The notes below the pieces were generated by a model. The model was not told where the DNA came from. It saw only the letters and a program-made list of their open reading frames with translations, and did not search any database. Position numbers and translations under genes: made by a program. From Prevotella sp. (lineage in GTDB: Bacteria > Bacteroidota > Bacteroidia > Bacteroidales > Bacteroidaceae), in assembly GCA_024681875.1 (NCBI GenBank), contig JAILAA010000071.1, positions 1-28,478 on the forward strand: 28,478 nucleotides of DNA, written 5' to 3'. How positions within the stretch are numbered: position 1 is the stretch's first letter; the number at the start of each line of letters is the position of its first letter. This document shows positions 8,062-16,898 of the stretch, one piece after another.

Positions 8062-9966
8062 ATGAAGAAATATATTTTATCATCGTTAGCTGTTTTGTCA
8101 GCAGCAACTATGTTTACGTCCTGTAACGATATGCTGGACACTGATCCGCGCGTTACAGAGTTGACTACGGCTACTTTCCCTGGTAAGCCTGCAGATGTGG
8201 AGGCTTTGAATGCGGCTACCTATAGTATTATGAACACGCTGGGTGGCGGTGACCAAAGTGGTATCTTAAATAATCCTTTCTACTGGTGGTCGCTCATGTC
8301 AGACGACTGCTACGGAAGTGGCGGTTTGCAGGACAATGTAGCTAAGTCACTGCACCATTTCACTACAGCAAGTGCCAATCAGTATGAGCAGGACTTCATC
8401 CTTCTCTATGGTGGTATTTCACGTGCCAACAACCAGATTGAAACCATAGATAATGTTGATTGGACTGGTAATAAAGCACAGCGTAATCAGTTGCTCGGTG
8501 AGGGCTACTTCATGCGTGGCTTCTACACTCTCTTGCTGACTCAGTTGTATGGAGATGTGCCCCTGATCACTTCTACCCTTATTACGGATGAGATGCAGAA
8601 GGAGGTAAGCGCTGAGGAGTTTATCTATCCTCAGATCCTGTCAGACTTTGTTTCTGCGAAGAATCTTATGAAGGCTGAGAGAGCCAATGGTTCAGGTCAT
8701 GCTGATAAGTTTGCAGCCGAGGCGTTTATTGCACGTGCTTGGATGTTCTGGGCCGGCTTCTATAAAGAGGTTCGTGAACTTGCTACGGATAATTCTGATA
8801 AGACTGACGTTGAGCTTGTTGCTCAGGAGGGTTGCCCTGAAGGTTCAAAATTGACTAAGGCTGATGTTGTCAATTATCTTAAGGATATCGTTGCCAATGG
8901 TGGTTACAAGCTTTGCGAGGACTTCCGTTCACTCTGGCAGTATTCTAACAGCTTGCTCTGGGACGAGGCGCACGACGGCAAGGCACATGCATACGAGTTT
9001 ATTGCTGACATGAAGCGTGAGAACTGCTTCGATCAGCCTGGCATGGGTAATGGTAACACCGAGGAAATTTTCCAGATTCAGTTTATGAATGCTTCTAAGT
9101 GGGCTATTGGTGGTACCTATAACAACCCGCGTATGTATTCAAACTACCTCTCTTGCTTCTGGGGGCTTCGTAATGGTGCTTCCAATGACAATGGTAAGCG
9201 CGACAAGACTTATCCCTTCAACCAGGGATGGGGTCAGGGTACTCCTTCTGTCAACATTTGGGAAGATTGGACAAAGGCTGAAGAAGCTGGTAATTATACC
9301 GACATCCGTAAGCTCGGTTCTCTGATTGACCTTGATCATGAGCTTGCAGCCTATACCTATGAGAAGGACGACTGTGAGGAGTCTGGCTATGCAGTAAAGA
9401 AATACGCTGATGTCAACCTTGACGCTTGCGCTGCAGACAACGATTCATGGTGGAGCAAGGCTCCTGGTTATAGCAGCAGTTCGCTTGACAATAAGCAGCA
9501 GGGCGACCACTTTGAGGACTACTACCTCATGCGTTATGCTGACGTTCTGCTGATGCTGACCGAGCTTACAGGTGACCGTCAGTACATGAATCAGGTCCAG
9601 CGTCGTGCTGGTGTTCCTGAGACTCCTTACTCTTTGACGGCTGTGCAGAACGAGCGTCGTTGGGAGTTTGCATTAGAGGGTCTTCGTTTCAACGATATGC
9701 GTCGTTGGTCTGGAGCCGACAAACATAGTGAGAACTCATACGCTGCTTTAGCTCTCGAGGCCCAGTCTGGTAAGTCTATTACTGTCAAAGGCCAAAGTGG
9801 CAGCACTTTGAAACACATGACATGTTCTTGGAAGGAGCGTTATGCTGCTACCAAAGGATTCTTGCCGAAGCCTCAGGCTCAGATTACTCTGATGAATGGT
9901 GCGATGAAGCAGAACGAAGGTTGGGATTTGTCTGATAAAAAGACAATATATAAAGTTCTTTATTAA
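8062..9966 (+). CDS. SusD/RagB-family surface lipoprotein
   Basis: Ligand-capturing lid that closes over the SusC barrel at the cell surface. The 634-residue protein begins with a lipoprotein signal (MKKYILSSLAVLSAATMFTSC, cut before Cys21) followed by the acidic NDMLDTDPR, as in exported Bacteroidota lipoproteins. The N-terminal helices (EGYFMRGFYTLLLTQLYGDVPL) are the TPR-like SusD core, and the C-terminal NERRWEFALEGLRFNDMRRW is the family hallmark. It is somewhat longer than the common 500-600 because of loops in the middle. It starts 46 bases after susC, across an A-rich gap with repeated AATTGAAAAA-like words, and is surely cotranscribed. Confidence 0.95.
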   Translation: MKKYILSSLAVLSAATMFTSCNDMLDTDPRVTELTTATFPGKPADVEALNAATYSIMNTLGGGDQSGILNNPFYWWSLMSDDCYGSGGLQDNVAKSLHHFTTASANQYEQDFILLYGGISRANNQIETIDNVDWTGNKAQRNQLLGEGYFMRGFYTLLLTQLYGDVPLITSTLITDEMQKEVSAEEFIYPQILSDFVSAKNLMKAERANGSGHADKFAAEAFIARAWMFWAGFYKEVRELATDNSDKTDVELVAQEGCPEGSKLTKADVVNYLKDIVANGGYKLCEDFRSLWQYSNSLLWDEAHDGKAHAYEFIADMKRENCFDQPGMGNGNTEEIFQIQFMNASKWAIGGTYNNPRMYSNYLSCFWGLRNGASNDNGKRDKTYPFNQGWGQGTPSVNIWEDWTKAEEAGNYTDIRKLGSLIDLDHELAAYTYEKDDCEESGYAVKKYADVNLDACAADNDSWWSKAPGYSSSSLDNKQQGDHFEDYYLMRYADVLLMLTELTGDRQYMNQVQRRAGVPETPYSLTAVQNERRWEFALEGLRFNDMRRWSGADKHSENSYAALALEAQSGKSITVKGQSGSTLKHMTCSWKERYAATKGFLPKPQAQITLMNGAMKQNEGWDLSDKKTIYKVLY

Positions 9967-9986
9967 TATTATAAAAAGAAATCAAT

Positions 9987-11096
9987 ATGAAAAAAATATT
10001 TTTGCTTTTTGCCGCAGTTTGTGCCTATATTGCTTGTGATCCTGTTCATGAGGATATCAACAATGGCGGTCACATCACTGCTGACCAGCTCAAGGCGATG
10101 TCTACTGTCACTGTTGACAAGGTAGTTCAGATTGCGGAGCAGAAAACTTATACGGCTACCAAAGATACGCCCATTGTCTTGATGGAGAACGTTGACGTTA
10201 AAGACTGCGAGAGTGTTGTACTTTACTTTGGTGAAGCTGTTCCTGACACATGTTGGGAAGTATCCTTGTCAGGCGAGGAAAAAAGCTTTGAGAGAATCCC
10301 AAGAAATGTTTCAGTCTATAGGTGCGACTTTGGCCAGCAAGTTACTAACGGTATCGTGCCGAAAATCGTCTTAAGGCACATCAAAGACACCGAAACTAAT
10401 ACAATCAACGTCAAAGGCATTTATAAAAACTATGGCTATAAGGTGGCTTCTGGCAAAGAAGGTAAGTTTGGTAACGTTGTTACCTGTCAGACATCTGCTC
10501 CTGTCAATGCAAAGTGGGATTTCGCCGGTAAGGAAATGATTGGAAACTTTGCATCCAAGAAAATGACTGTCAAAACGGATGGAAATGGTGATTGCGTAAC
10601 TGCTGAATATACAATTACTCTCACAGGTCTTTGTCCTGATGGTACAGTCCTTACAGTTGAATACCCTGTAAACTGTGAAGAAATCTCCAACCCGCTTGTA
10701 AAGTACTATATCTATGGTGATCCTAATAGGCCAGATGAAGAAATTGCAAAAGATCCGCAACTTCCATTCCAACCTGGTGCTTGGGATGCTGCAGCTATGC
10801 GTTTCAGTTCTACCGAAGGTGCACATCTGCCCACTATTTCTGATGATGTTTACAATGGTCTTAAGACTCTGATTTTTGACGTATCAGACGTGACTCCAGA
10901 TTTTGATTTGAAGGTCATGAATGGTTGGTGGAGTAATACCTATTACGATCATGTTAAGTGGGTGAATGGTTTGAATGAACTTCAGATTACCCCGACTATG
11001 GCTAAGGAGTGTGCTAAGGGTGGTGAAGGCCGTGACCTTGACCTCATGCTGTACAGTGGCTCTATGACACTCAATAAAGTATATTATGAGGAATAA
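9987..11096 (+). CDS. Surface lipoprotein of the SusCD operon, unknown ligand
   Basis: A 369-residue lipoprotein: signal MKKIFLLFAAVCAYIAC with acidic residues after the Cys (DPVHEDI), which favours display on the outside of the cell. The remainder is predicted beta-rich, with Ig-like spacing in the first 220 residues (VKGIYKNYGYKVASG, NVVTCQTSAPVNAKWDF). The C-terminal 110 residues (FDVSDVTPDFDLKVMNGWW to GSMTLNKVYYEE) look like the carbohydrate-binding-like jelly-roll that closes many SusE/F-position lipoproteins. That domain call rests on pattern only. Position after susD, with a 20-base gap, is where surface-binding accessory proteins are usually encoded. No enzyme motif was seen. Confidence 0.8.
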   Translation: MKKIFLLFAAVCAYIACDPVHEDINNGGHITADQLKAMSTVTVDKVVQIAEQKTYTATKDTPIVLMENVDVKDCESVVLYFGEAVPDTCWEVSLSGEEKSFERIPRNVSVYRCDFGQQVTNGIVPKIVLRHIKDTETNTINVKGIYKNYGYKVASGKEGKFGNVVTCQTSAPVNAKWDFAGKEMIGNFASKKMTVKTDGNGDCVTAEYTITLTGLCPDGTVLTVEYPVNCEEISNPLVKYYIYGDPNRPDEEIAKDPQLPFQPGAWDAAAMRFSSTEGAHLPTISDDVYNGLKTLIFDVSDVTPDFDLKVMNGWWSNTYYDHVKWVNGLNELQITPTMAKECAKGGEGRDLDLMLYSGSMTLNKVYYEE

Positions 11097-11136
11097 TTTA
11101 AGTTCTTATGCGTGTAACAATTAAATATCTGTTATA

Positions 11137-12447
11137 ATGAAAAATATAATGAATTTTAGTAAGCTCGCAATCTCCATGCTAATTATATCAAGCGCATTTG
11201 TAGCCTGTAGTGAGGAGATTAACGATAATACTGTAGATGCCCATTATACAGCAAATGCAGGCAATCTCAAAACTGTAGGTGAAGCTGTAGATTTGGGACT
11301 CCCCAGTGGTACTAAGTGGGCTAATATGAATGTTGGAGCTTCTAAAGCAGAAGACAATGGTATTCTCTTCGTATGGGGTGATATCACTGGAACTCAGATT
11401 ACCCCGGGCAATCTCACATCATACACTGATGTAATTGCTCAGACAACAGTATCTGATTTGTTTGATATATACAAAGGTGAAGAGAAGACTGGAGTGATTT
11501 GCGATACAACACATATCGTTAAGATTGCTGAGCCGATGCTTATAGACATAACGTTTATTGGCGATACAATTGGAATGGATTCTGTTGCCAGAGCCGCAAT
11601 TGATTATCAGAAAATAGACAAAATTCATTCTTTCTTACAGGATAAGTTGAATGATGTCATTAGTAAGGGCAATACAGGATTCCTGGAGGCTTCGCTTACC
11701 AATATGGATTTCGAGTTAGTCTATAATTGGAATGGCTCTGAGTTTGTTGCAAGAATACCAAATCTTAGAGATGTTTTTAAACTTGGTAAGGATGAGGCCG
11801 GTAATGATATTCAACCAACGGCTCAGGATACATTGAACTATTACCAGAGGTATAAGTACGAAAAGAATTCTGATCTCGCTATTGACTTGATTAGTTCCAG
11901 GGAAGTCAGGTATTTTTCGTCTCCCAGAGCTAATAATAATGCTGAAATTAAAGACCAGTTTGGTGTAAAGCAGCGTGATGACTATAATGGTGGTGATATT
12001 TCTAATATCCCTGTTTATAGCATCATTGCAAAGGCTGACTATGACCCGGCTACTGCTAACTGGGGCAGCAACTGGAGTATGCCAACTACTGAGCAATTAC
12101 AAGAGTTGATCGATAAGTGCGAATGGGAATTTACTGGTAATGGCTATAAAGTGACTTCTAAAGCAGAAGGTAATACCAATTTTATATTCTTGCCAGCTGC
12201 AGGTTATCGTTTCGGCGATAAGTGGTACGGAAACGGAAATGCCGGCTATTATGCTTCAGGTGAAATCTGGGGTACCTACCATTTCCCCTCAATGGCTGAG
12301 CAGAACAATGGCTCAAAGGGAGCTGTTAATGGCCATGAGAACATGCCCAATATGCTGATTTTCCAGCATGGTCAGTATAATTCTCTGAACATCTATCACA
12401 ACATGAGTTCTAGTTTCGGCGTTTCTATCAGACCTGTAACCAAGTAA
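11137..12447 (+). CDS. Lipoprotein with a split Fibrobacter-succinogenes-type major paralogous domain
   Basis: A 436-residue lipoprotein with signal ending AFVAC and then SEEIND, the S-[DE]-[DE] pattern tied to surface export in Bacteroidota. The domain opens with EAVDLGLPSGTKWANMNVGA and FVWGD, and resumes at ANWGSNWSMPTTEQLQELID, FIFLPAAGYR and FGVSIRPV at the C-terminus. In typical members these two parts are about 30-60 residues apart. Here roughly 180 residues intervene (about 95-305), acidic and without a recognisable fold. Function of the domain is unclear; it is common in Bacteroidales and Fibrobacter surface proteins. It is the last gene before the strong terminator at 12512-12544. 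Confidence 0.8.
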   Translation: MKNIMNFSKLAISMLIISSAFVACSEEINDNTVDAHYTANAGNLKTVGEAVDLGLPSGTKWANMNVGASKAEDNGILFVWGDITGTQITPGNLTSYTDVIAQTTVSDLFDIYKGEEKTGVICDTTHIVKIAEPMLIDITFIGDTIGMDSVARAAIDYQKIDKIHSFLQDKLNDVISKGNTGFLEASLTNMDFELVYNWNGSEFVARIPNLRDVFKLGKDEAGNDIQPTAQDTLNYYQRYKYEKNSDLAIDLISSREVRYFSSPRANNNAEIKDQFGVKQRDDYNGGDISNIPVYSIIAKADYDPATANWGSNWSMPTTEQLQELIDKCEWEFTGNGYKVTSKAEGNTNFIFLPAAGYRFGDKWYGNGNAGYYASGEIWGTYHFPSMAEQNNGSKGAVNGHENMPNMLIFQHGQYNSLNIYHNMSSSFGVSIRPVTK

Positions 12448-12511
12448 TGTTTGATACAAGTGCTTTTATACAACTCCTTTGAATGGCAGTAAAGCACAAG
12501 TAATTATTAAT

Positions 12512-12544
12512 AGGCTGACTCATGGTCAAATGAGTCAGCCTTTT
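12512..12544 (+). terminator. Intrinsic terminator after the SusCD block
   Basis: GGCTGACTCAT (12513-12523) pairs perfectly with ATGAGTCAGCC (12530-12540) around a 6-base loop, followed by TTTT. It lies 14 bases before the next start codon. No TAnnTTTG box is seen between it and that gene, so it may act as a partial stop that lowers expression of the downstream genes. Confidence 0.85.
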
Positions 12545-12557
12545 ATAGCAAAATAGA

Positions 12558-14387
12558 ATGATGAAGAAAAGCAAGGTATCCAATATCGCCCTCTATGGAA
12601 GTATGTTGGCTTTCATTGTATTTGTCGTATATATCTTGTACATCAATCAAGAAGTGCTTTATACGGCACACGACCGTTCTGAGTTTATCTATGGAACACC
12701 TTTCTTCCATACGCTGCTGTCTAAGCCCTTCGGCCTGATGCAGTATGTGGGAGCCTGGCTGACGCAGCTTTTTGTGAAGCCTGCCTTGGGTTCAGCTGTG
12801 CTGGTAGTTATCTGGATGCTCATTTTCTTTGTGGGCGTTAAGGCTTTCAGGCTGCAGGAAAAGACGATGAGTATGAGGAGAAACGTTGGGAATAGTTCCA
12901 TTGCGCTGATGCTCCTGCCGGTCGCATGTCTGCTTACATCGGTGGTCGATTTAGGCTATTGGGTCTATATCTCCACAATCAGGGGCTATTGGTTTTCCCA
13001 GTCGGTAGGTTATCTGGTCATGCTGTCGCTTTTGTGGACAGCACGCTGCACCCCGCGCAAATGGCATCTTGCCTGGTATTTGTTGGGTATATGCATCTAT
13101 CCGTTGCTGGGGTGGTTTGCTTTGCTTTTCATTTTATGTCTTGCTCTTATTGATAAGCCCACTTGGCGTGAGCTGATAGGTGTTGTCCTGATGTTTTTTG
13201 CCGCTACCGTCTGGCATAAGTTGCTCTATTCGAATCTGAGAAATGACGATGTTGTGCTGGCCGGTTTCCCACGCTTTGTGACTCCTAATGATAATAGCCC
13301 GCATCTCTCCACCCCCTTCTGGTTGTTGGGTGCTGTCTCTGTGCTTATGGCATTTCTTTCTTCATTGTCATCGCTGTGTGGACGCTATATCGCCAAACGA
13401 TTTGTTCCAGTGTTATGTGCTGTTGCAGGCATTATTTTTACCTCGTCGCTTATGTATTACGACAGGAACTACATCGACGAGATGCGCATGGTGCGCTATG
13501 CCCAAGACGACAACTGGAAGGAAGTTCTTGCTATGGCTGAAAAGAACAAGCGACCAACCAGCACGATGGCCTTTCTCAAAAATATTGCTCTGATGAACGA
13601 AGGCGGACTGCTCGACCGATCATTCAAACTGGGCAACTCCGGTGAAAACATCAACAATCCCGATTCGCTTCACGTCACCCTTTTGGACATTGCTTCGCCT
13701 CTTGTCTATTACAACTACGGTATGATGAATGAAGCCATCCGCCTGAATTTCGAAAATGCTATCCAGGCAGGTTTCTCGCCCTTCTACTTGAAGATGCTTG
13801 CCCGCTGTGCCCTGGCTAAGGGAGATGACAAACTAGTGGAACGCTATACCACCATCTTGCATCATCATCCGTTATACAGTGACTGGCAACCTGCTCCTGT
13901 CACAGATAAGATCAAAGAACTGCAAAAATGCTTCCCTGACGAAATCACCGGCGTTGAGAACAGCGACAGTTATCTGGTCAATGCCATCAGTCTCTGGTAT
14001 GAGTCAGACAGCAAAGTGGCTTCAGAGCAGGCGTTGTTCTATGCCATGATTCGTTGCGATTCTCGTCGCTTCTGGGCATCACTGCATAAATATGTGGAGT
14101 TGCACATGGACGAGGAATTTCCTTTGCATGCGATGGAGGCTTATATCCTGTACATGGACAAAGCACCCGAAAAAAGGCGAATGATGCTCCCTGTTGAGGA
14201 GTCCGTCTACGAACGCTACAAACAGTTCTGGGCTGCCCTTGAAAGTCTGGCAAAGCCTGGCATCACACTTGATAAGGTCGGTGAGGAAATGCGAAAAGAC
14301 TATGGGGACACCTACTGGTGGTACAACATTTTCGGTAATAAACCTATAAATATAACTGGCAATATTAGTCAAGCAGTTCAATCGTAA
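12558..14387 (+). CDS. Polytopic inner-membrane protein with helical C-terminal domain (DUF6057-like), copy A
   Basis: A 609-residue protein of unknown function. The first 300 residues contain about eight hydrophobic segments (for example ALYGSMLAFIVFVVYILYI, VLVVIWMLIFFVGV, LLGICIYPLLGWFALLFILC, VLCAVAGIIFTSSLMYY). The rest is soluble and alpha-helical with TPR-like spacing (FYLKMLARCALAKGDDKLVERY; ASEQALFYAMIRCDSRRF). Architecture matches the second copy at 16879-18279, including the N-terminal segment with a Tyr/Phe-rich loop and the QDDNWKEVL/HQQWNRIL helix after the last membrane segment. I believe the family is DUF6057, from memory. It starts 14 bases after a terminator and is followed 7 bases later by the CxxCH propeller lipoprotein, the same order as in copy B, which implies the pair works together in the envelope. 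Confidence 0.85.
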   Translation: MMKKSKVSNIALYGSMLAFIVFVVYILYINQEVLYTAHDRSEFIYGTPFFHTLLSKPFGLMQYVGAWLTQLFVKPALGSAVLVVIWMLIFFVGVKAFRLQEKTMSMRRNVGNSSIALMLLPVACLLTSVVDLGYWVYISTIRGYWFSQSVGYLVMLSLLWTARCTPRKWHLAWYLLGICIYPLLGWFALLFILCLALIDKPTWRELIGVVLMFFAATVWHKLLYSNLRNDDVVLAGFPRFVTPNDNSPHLSTPFWLLGAVSVLMAFLSSLSSLCGRYIAKRFVPVLCAVAGIIFTSSLMYYDRNYIDEMRMVRYAQDDNWKEVLAMAEKNKRPTSTMAFLKNIALMNEGGLLDRSFKLGNSGENINNPDSLHVTLLDIASPLVYYNYGMMNEAIRLNFENAIQAGFSPFYLKMLARCALAKGDDKLVERYTTILHHHPLYSDWQPAPVTDKIKELQKCFPDEITGVENSDSYLVNAISLWYESDSKVASEQALFYAMIRCDSRRFWASLHKYVELHMDEEFPLHAMEAYILYMDKAPEKRRMMLPVEESVYERYKQFWAALESLAKPGITLDKVGEEMRKDYGDTYWWYNIFGNKPINITGNISQAVQS

Positions 14388-14394
14388 GAAAACT

Positions 14395-15945
14395 ATGAAA
14401 AGATATTTCTATCCCTATTTCCTGTTTCTGGCAATTGGCTTGTTGTTCTTGTCATCGTGTGGGCATCACCCTGCTGTGCCCTCCTCTTCCAAAGAGGCCC
14501 AGTGTTTGCCAGCCATCTTCCCTGATTATTGCGATGTCACCGTGCCTTACAATATTGCACCGCTTAACTTTATGCTTCCCGCCGACCAGTTCGAAGCGTG
14601 CGTGGCACGTCTCACGACTCCCGACGGGCAGCAGCAGACATACGGCGATGGTGTAAAAGTACAGATACCCGAGTCGGAATGGCACGACATGCTCAATGCC
14701 TCGAAGGGCAAGAGCATCAAGGTGGAGGTCTGGGGCCAGAAGCAGGACGAGTGGCTGTCGTTCAACCCGTTTGAAATACATGTGGCCGAAGAGCCGATTG
14801 ACGAATACCTGTCGTATCGCCTCATCGAGCCTTCGTATGTGGCATGGACATATATGGAGATTGCCCAGCGCAATCTTACCTCGTTTGAAGAGACACAGAT
14901 CTTCAACAACGAGATTACCATGAATGACAACAAGATTGGCCAGTGCATCAACTGCCACAGCTATCAGAACTACAAGACCGACAACATGCTCTTCCATGTG
15001 CGCCTTGCTAATGCCGGTACTGTGATTGTAAACGACGGCAAAGTGTCGAAAGTCAATCTGAAGCGCGACTATACCATCTCTTCTGGCGTCTATCCGTCAT
15101 GGCACCCCACAGCCAAGCTGATAGCCTTCTCGACCAACAGGACGCGGCAGGGATTCCATACGTTGAATCCCAACAAAATTGAGGTCTATGATGAAGCGAG
15201 CGACCTGATTCTCTATGATGTGACGACCGACTCTGTGAGCGTTGTCAGTGCCGACCCCGACCTCTTGGAGGTCTATCCTACATGGTCGCCCGACGGCAAA
15301 TACCTGTATTACTGCAAGTCCGTTCCTCTTCCTGAGGATATGCGCGACAAGGATATCAGAACTTTCTATCCAAAGATTCAATACAACCTCTATCGCCGCT
15401 CGTTTGACTTGGCAACGCATGGCTTTGGCGAAGAAGAGCTTGTCTACGATGCCGCCTCGCAAGATAAGAGCGCAACCTTGCCACGAGTCAGTCCCGACGG
15501 ACGCTATCTTCTGTTTGCAGAAGGCCAGTACGGCTGTTTCCATATCAGGCATAACGATGGTGACATCGTCTGTCTGCCGCTCGACTCTTTGTCCATTGAA
15601 CCTGTAAATCCAGAGAATCCGGAAAATCTGGAATGTTCGGCTGATAGCATTGCGACTCCGTCGCGCCTCGACCTTTCGAAACTGAACAGTGAGGGCAGGC
15701 CCGACAGCTATCCCTCATGGTCGAGTAATGGCCATTGGATCATGGTGGCCAGCCGTCGCGACGATGGTAACTTCTGTCGTGTCTATTTCTCCTATTTCAA
15801 CAATGGAAAAGTTGAAAAGGCTTTTATGCTGCCACAGGAAGATCCCGAGCTGCATATCAGCCTCCTGAAGAGCTATAATCGTCCGGAGTTCATGGTTGAG
15901 CCTGTCAAAATCAGCGTTGAGGAGTTTAGCCAGGTATTTAAATAA
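14395..15945 (+). CDS. Lipoprotein with CxxCH motif and PD40/TolB-like propeller, copy A
   Basis: A 516-residue envelope lipoprotein: signal MKRYFYPYFLFLAIGLLFLSSC, then GHHPAV without acidic residues, so it may stay on the periplasmic side. Residues 45-130 are a small beta domain (CDVTVPYNIAPLNFML). A C184-IN-C187-H188 motif is a canonical CxxCH of c-type haem attachment. The second half has PD40/TolB-like propeller repeats: YPSWHPTAKLIAFSTN, YPTWSPDGKYLYYC, LPRVSPDGRYLLFAE, YPSWSSNGHWIMVASRRDDG. The motif and repeats recur at the same places in copy B. Whether haem is bound is open: no second haem-ligand domain or maturation gene is in the window. The gene follows the DUF6057-like gene by 7 bases. 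Confidence 0.85.
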   Translation: MKRYFYPYFLFLAIGLLFLSSCGHHPAVPSSSKEAQCLPAIFPDYCDVTVPYNIAPLNFMLPADQFEACVARLTTPDGQQQTYGDGVKVQIPESEWHDMLNASKGKSIKVEVWGQKQDEWLSFNPFEIHVAEEPIDEYLSYRLIEPSYVAWTYMEIAQRNLTSFEETQIFNNEITMNDNKIGQCINCHSYQNYKTDNMLFHVRLANAGTVIVNDGKVSKVNLKRDYTISSGVYPSWHPTAKLIAFSTNRTRQGFHTLNPNKIEVYDEASDLILYDVTTDSVSVVSADPDLLEVYPTWSPDGKYLYYCKSVPLPEDMRDKDIRTFYPKIQYNLYRRSFDLATHGFGEEELVYDAASQDKSATLPRVSPDGRYLLFAEGQYGCFHIRHNDGDIVCLPLDSLSIEPVNPENPENLECSADSIATPSRLDLSKLNSEGRPDSYPSWSSNGHWIMVASRRDDGNFCRVYFSYFNNGKVEKAFMLPQEDPELHISLLKSYNRPEFMVEPVKISVEEFSQVFK

Positions 15946-16001
15946 ATCATATCATTTTTCTTGATTTCCTCTAAAGAAAAAGACATTTCTATATCCGATA
16001 G

Positions 16002-16032
16002 TTGTATAATTCGAAAATTTTATGTAAGTTTG
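16002..16032 (+). promoter_or_regulatory. Promoter for the pseudo-kinase / module B operon
   Basis: TTG at 16002-16004, a 20-base spacer, and TAAGTTTG at 16025-16032: a full Bacteroidota -33/-7 promoter about 38 bases before the ATG at 16071. It gives module B expression independent of the SusCD promoter. Confidence 0.75.
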
Positions 16033-16070
16033 CACTCTAAAACCTATTTTTAAACAGCTTTGATTCCATT

Positions 16071-16898
16071 ATGAGTACAGCTATCTTGATCATTATCCTT
16101 TTACTAATTGCCTTCGGCATCTGCTTTTTCTTTCTACATCGTCACTATATGAAGCGTGTGAATGTAGCTGTTTCTCGCGCTCAGAAGAGTGAGCAATTGA
16201 AATCGGTGTTTATTGAGAATATCAGCCGTACCCTTCGCTTGCCTTTGAACGCCATCACAGACAATTGCAACACGATTCTTGAGGAGAAAAACGAAAAAAT
16301 GCAGCCTGATAAGACAAGGGAATTGGTAACCAAGATATCTAACTACTCAAAGGAATTAACTGATTTCGTCGCGCAGATACACGAGATGTCCAAGTTCGAA
16401 GGCGTCACTCCGTCCTTCACGTTCATTGAAGTTAACCTTATCGAGCTTATGGCATCTTATCGGCGCGAGGCCATGAATTACACCAGGCCCGATGTCTCCG
16501 TCCGCGTCTCCACAGACCTCTCGCCCCATTGCCGGGCCGTCCTTGACACCAATCTTATGCACCAGCTGATGATGCATCTGCTGACGAATGCTGCCCAAAA
16601 CGTTGCAGAGGGCGACATCTTCATCAGGTATAGCTGTGAGCGCAGGGGTCTTAAGGTCTCTATCAACGATATTGACATGGGTAAAACCGAACTGATGGAT
16701 GCCGACATCATCTCATTGGTTCAGAAGGAAGATTCTTTGAAAGAATTCGGCCGTTCTTCACAGTTAGGACTTGCCATCTGCAGGGCTATTGTCGACATGT
16801 TCGGAGGTGAATTCTTTATGGAGTCAGAAGACGGCAAGAGAACCGTTGCTTCTTTCTGGTTCCCCTGTGTGATGAAAGATGTCTATAAAGATGTCTAA
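16071..16898 (+). CDS. Membrane-anchored histidine-kinase-like protein lacking the phospho-acceptor His
   Basis: A 275-residue protein with one N-terminal membrane segment (residues 4-22) and no periplasmic sensor domain. Residues 42-110 follow the HisKA pattern, but FIENISRTLRLPLNAI has Arg53 (codon CGT at 16227) where FxxNxSHExRTPLNAI kinases carry the phosphorylated His, and Thr for the next Glu. The ATPase-like part keeps an N-box (LLTNAAQN, N173) and the LGLAI part of the G2 box. The G1 box, normally DxGxG, is D200-IDMG and the preceding G2 glycines are replaced (GRSSQLGLAI). It therefore looks like a pseudo-kinase or scaffold. Its end overlaps the following membrane-protein gene, suggesting translational coupling and a joint role. 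Confidence 0.85.
   Translation: MSTAILIIILLLIAFGICFFFLHRHYMKRVNVAVSRAQKSEQLKSVFIENISRTLRLPLNAITDNCNTILEEKNEKMQPDKTRELVTKISNYSKELTDFVAQIHEMSKFEGVTPSFTFIEVNLIELMASYRREAMNYTRPDVSVRVSTDLSPHCRAVLDTNLMHQLMMHLLTNAAQNVAEGDIFIRYSCERRGLKVSINDIDMGKTELMDADIISLVQKEDSLKEFGRSSQLGLAICRAIVDMFGGEFFMESEDGKRTVASFWFPCVMKDVYKDV

Noticed and set aside
15953..15990. Hairpin TTTTTCTT/AAGAAAAA after the copy A propeller gene as a terminator
   Set aside because: All A-T apart from one pair and no following T run; too weak to support.
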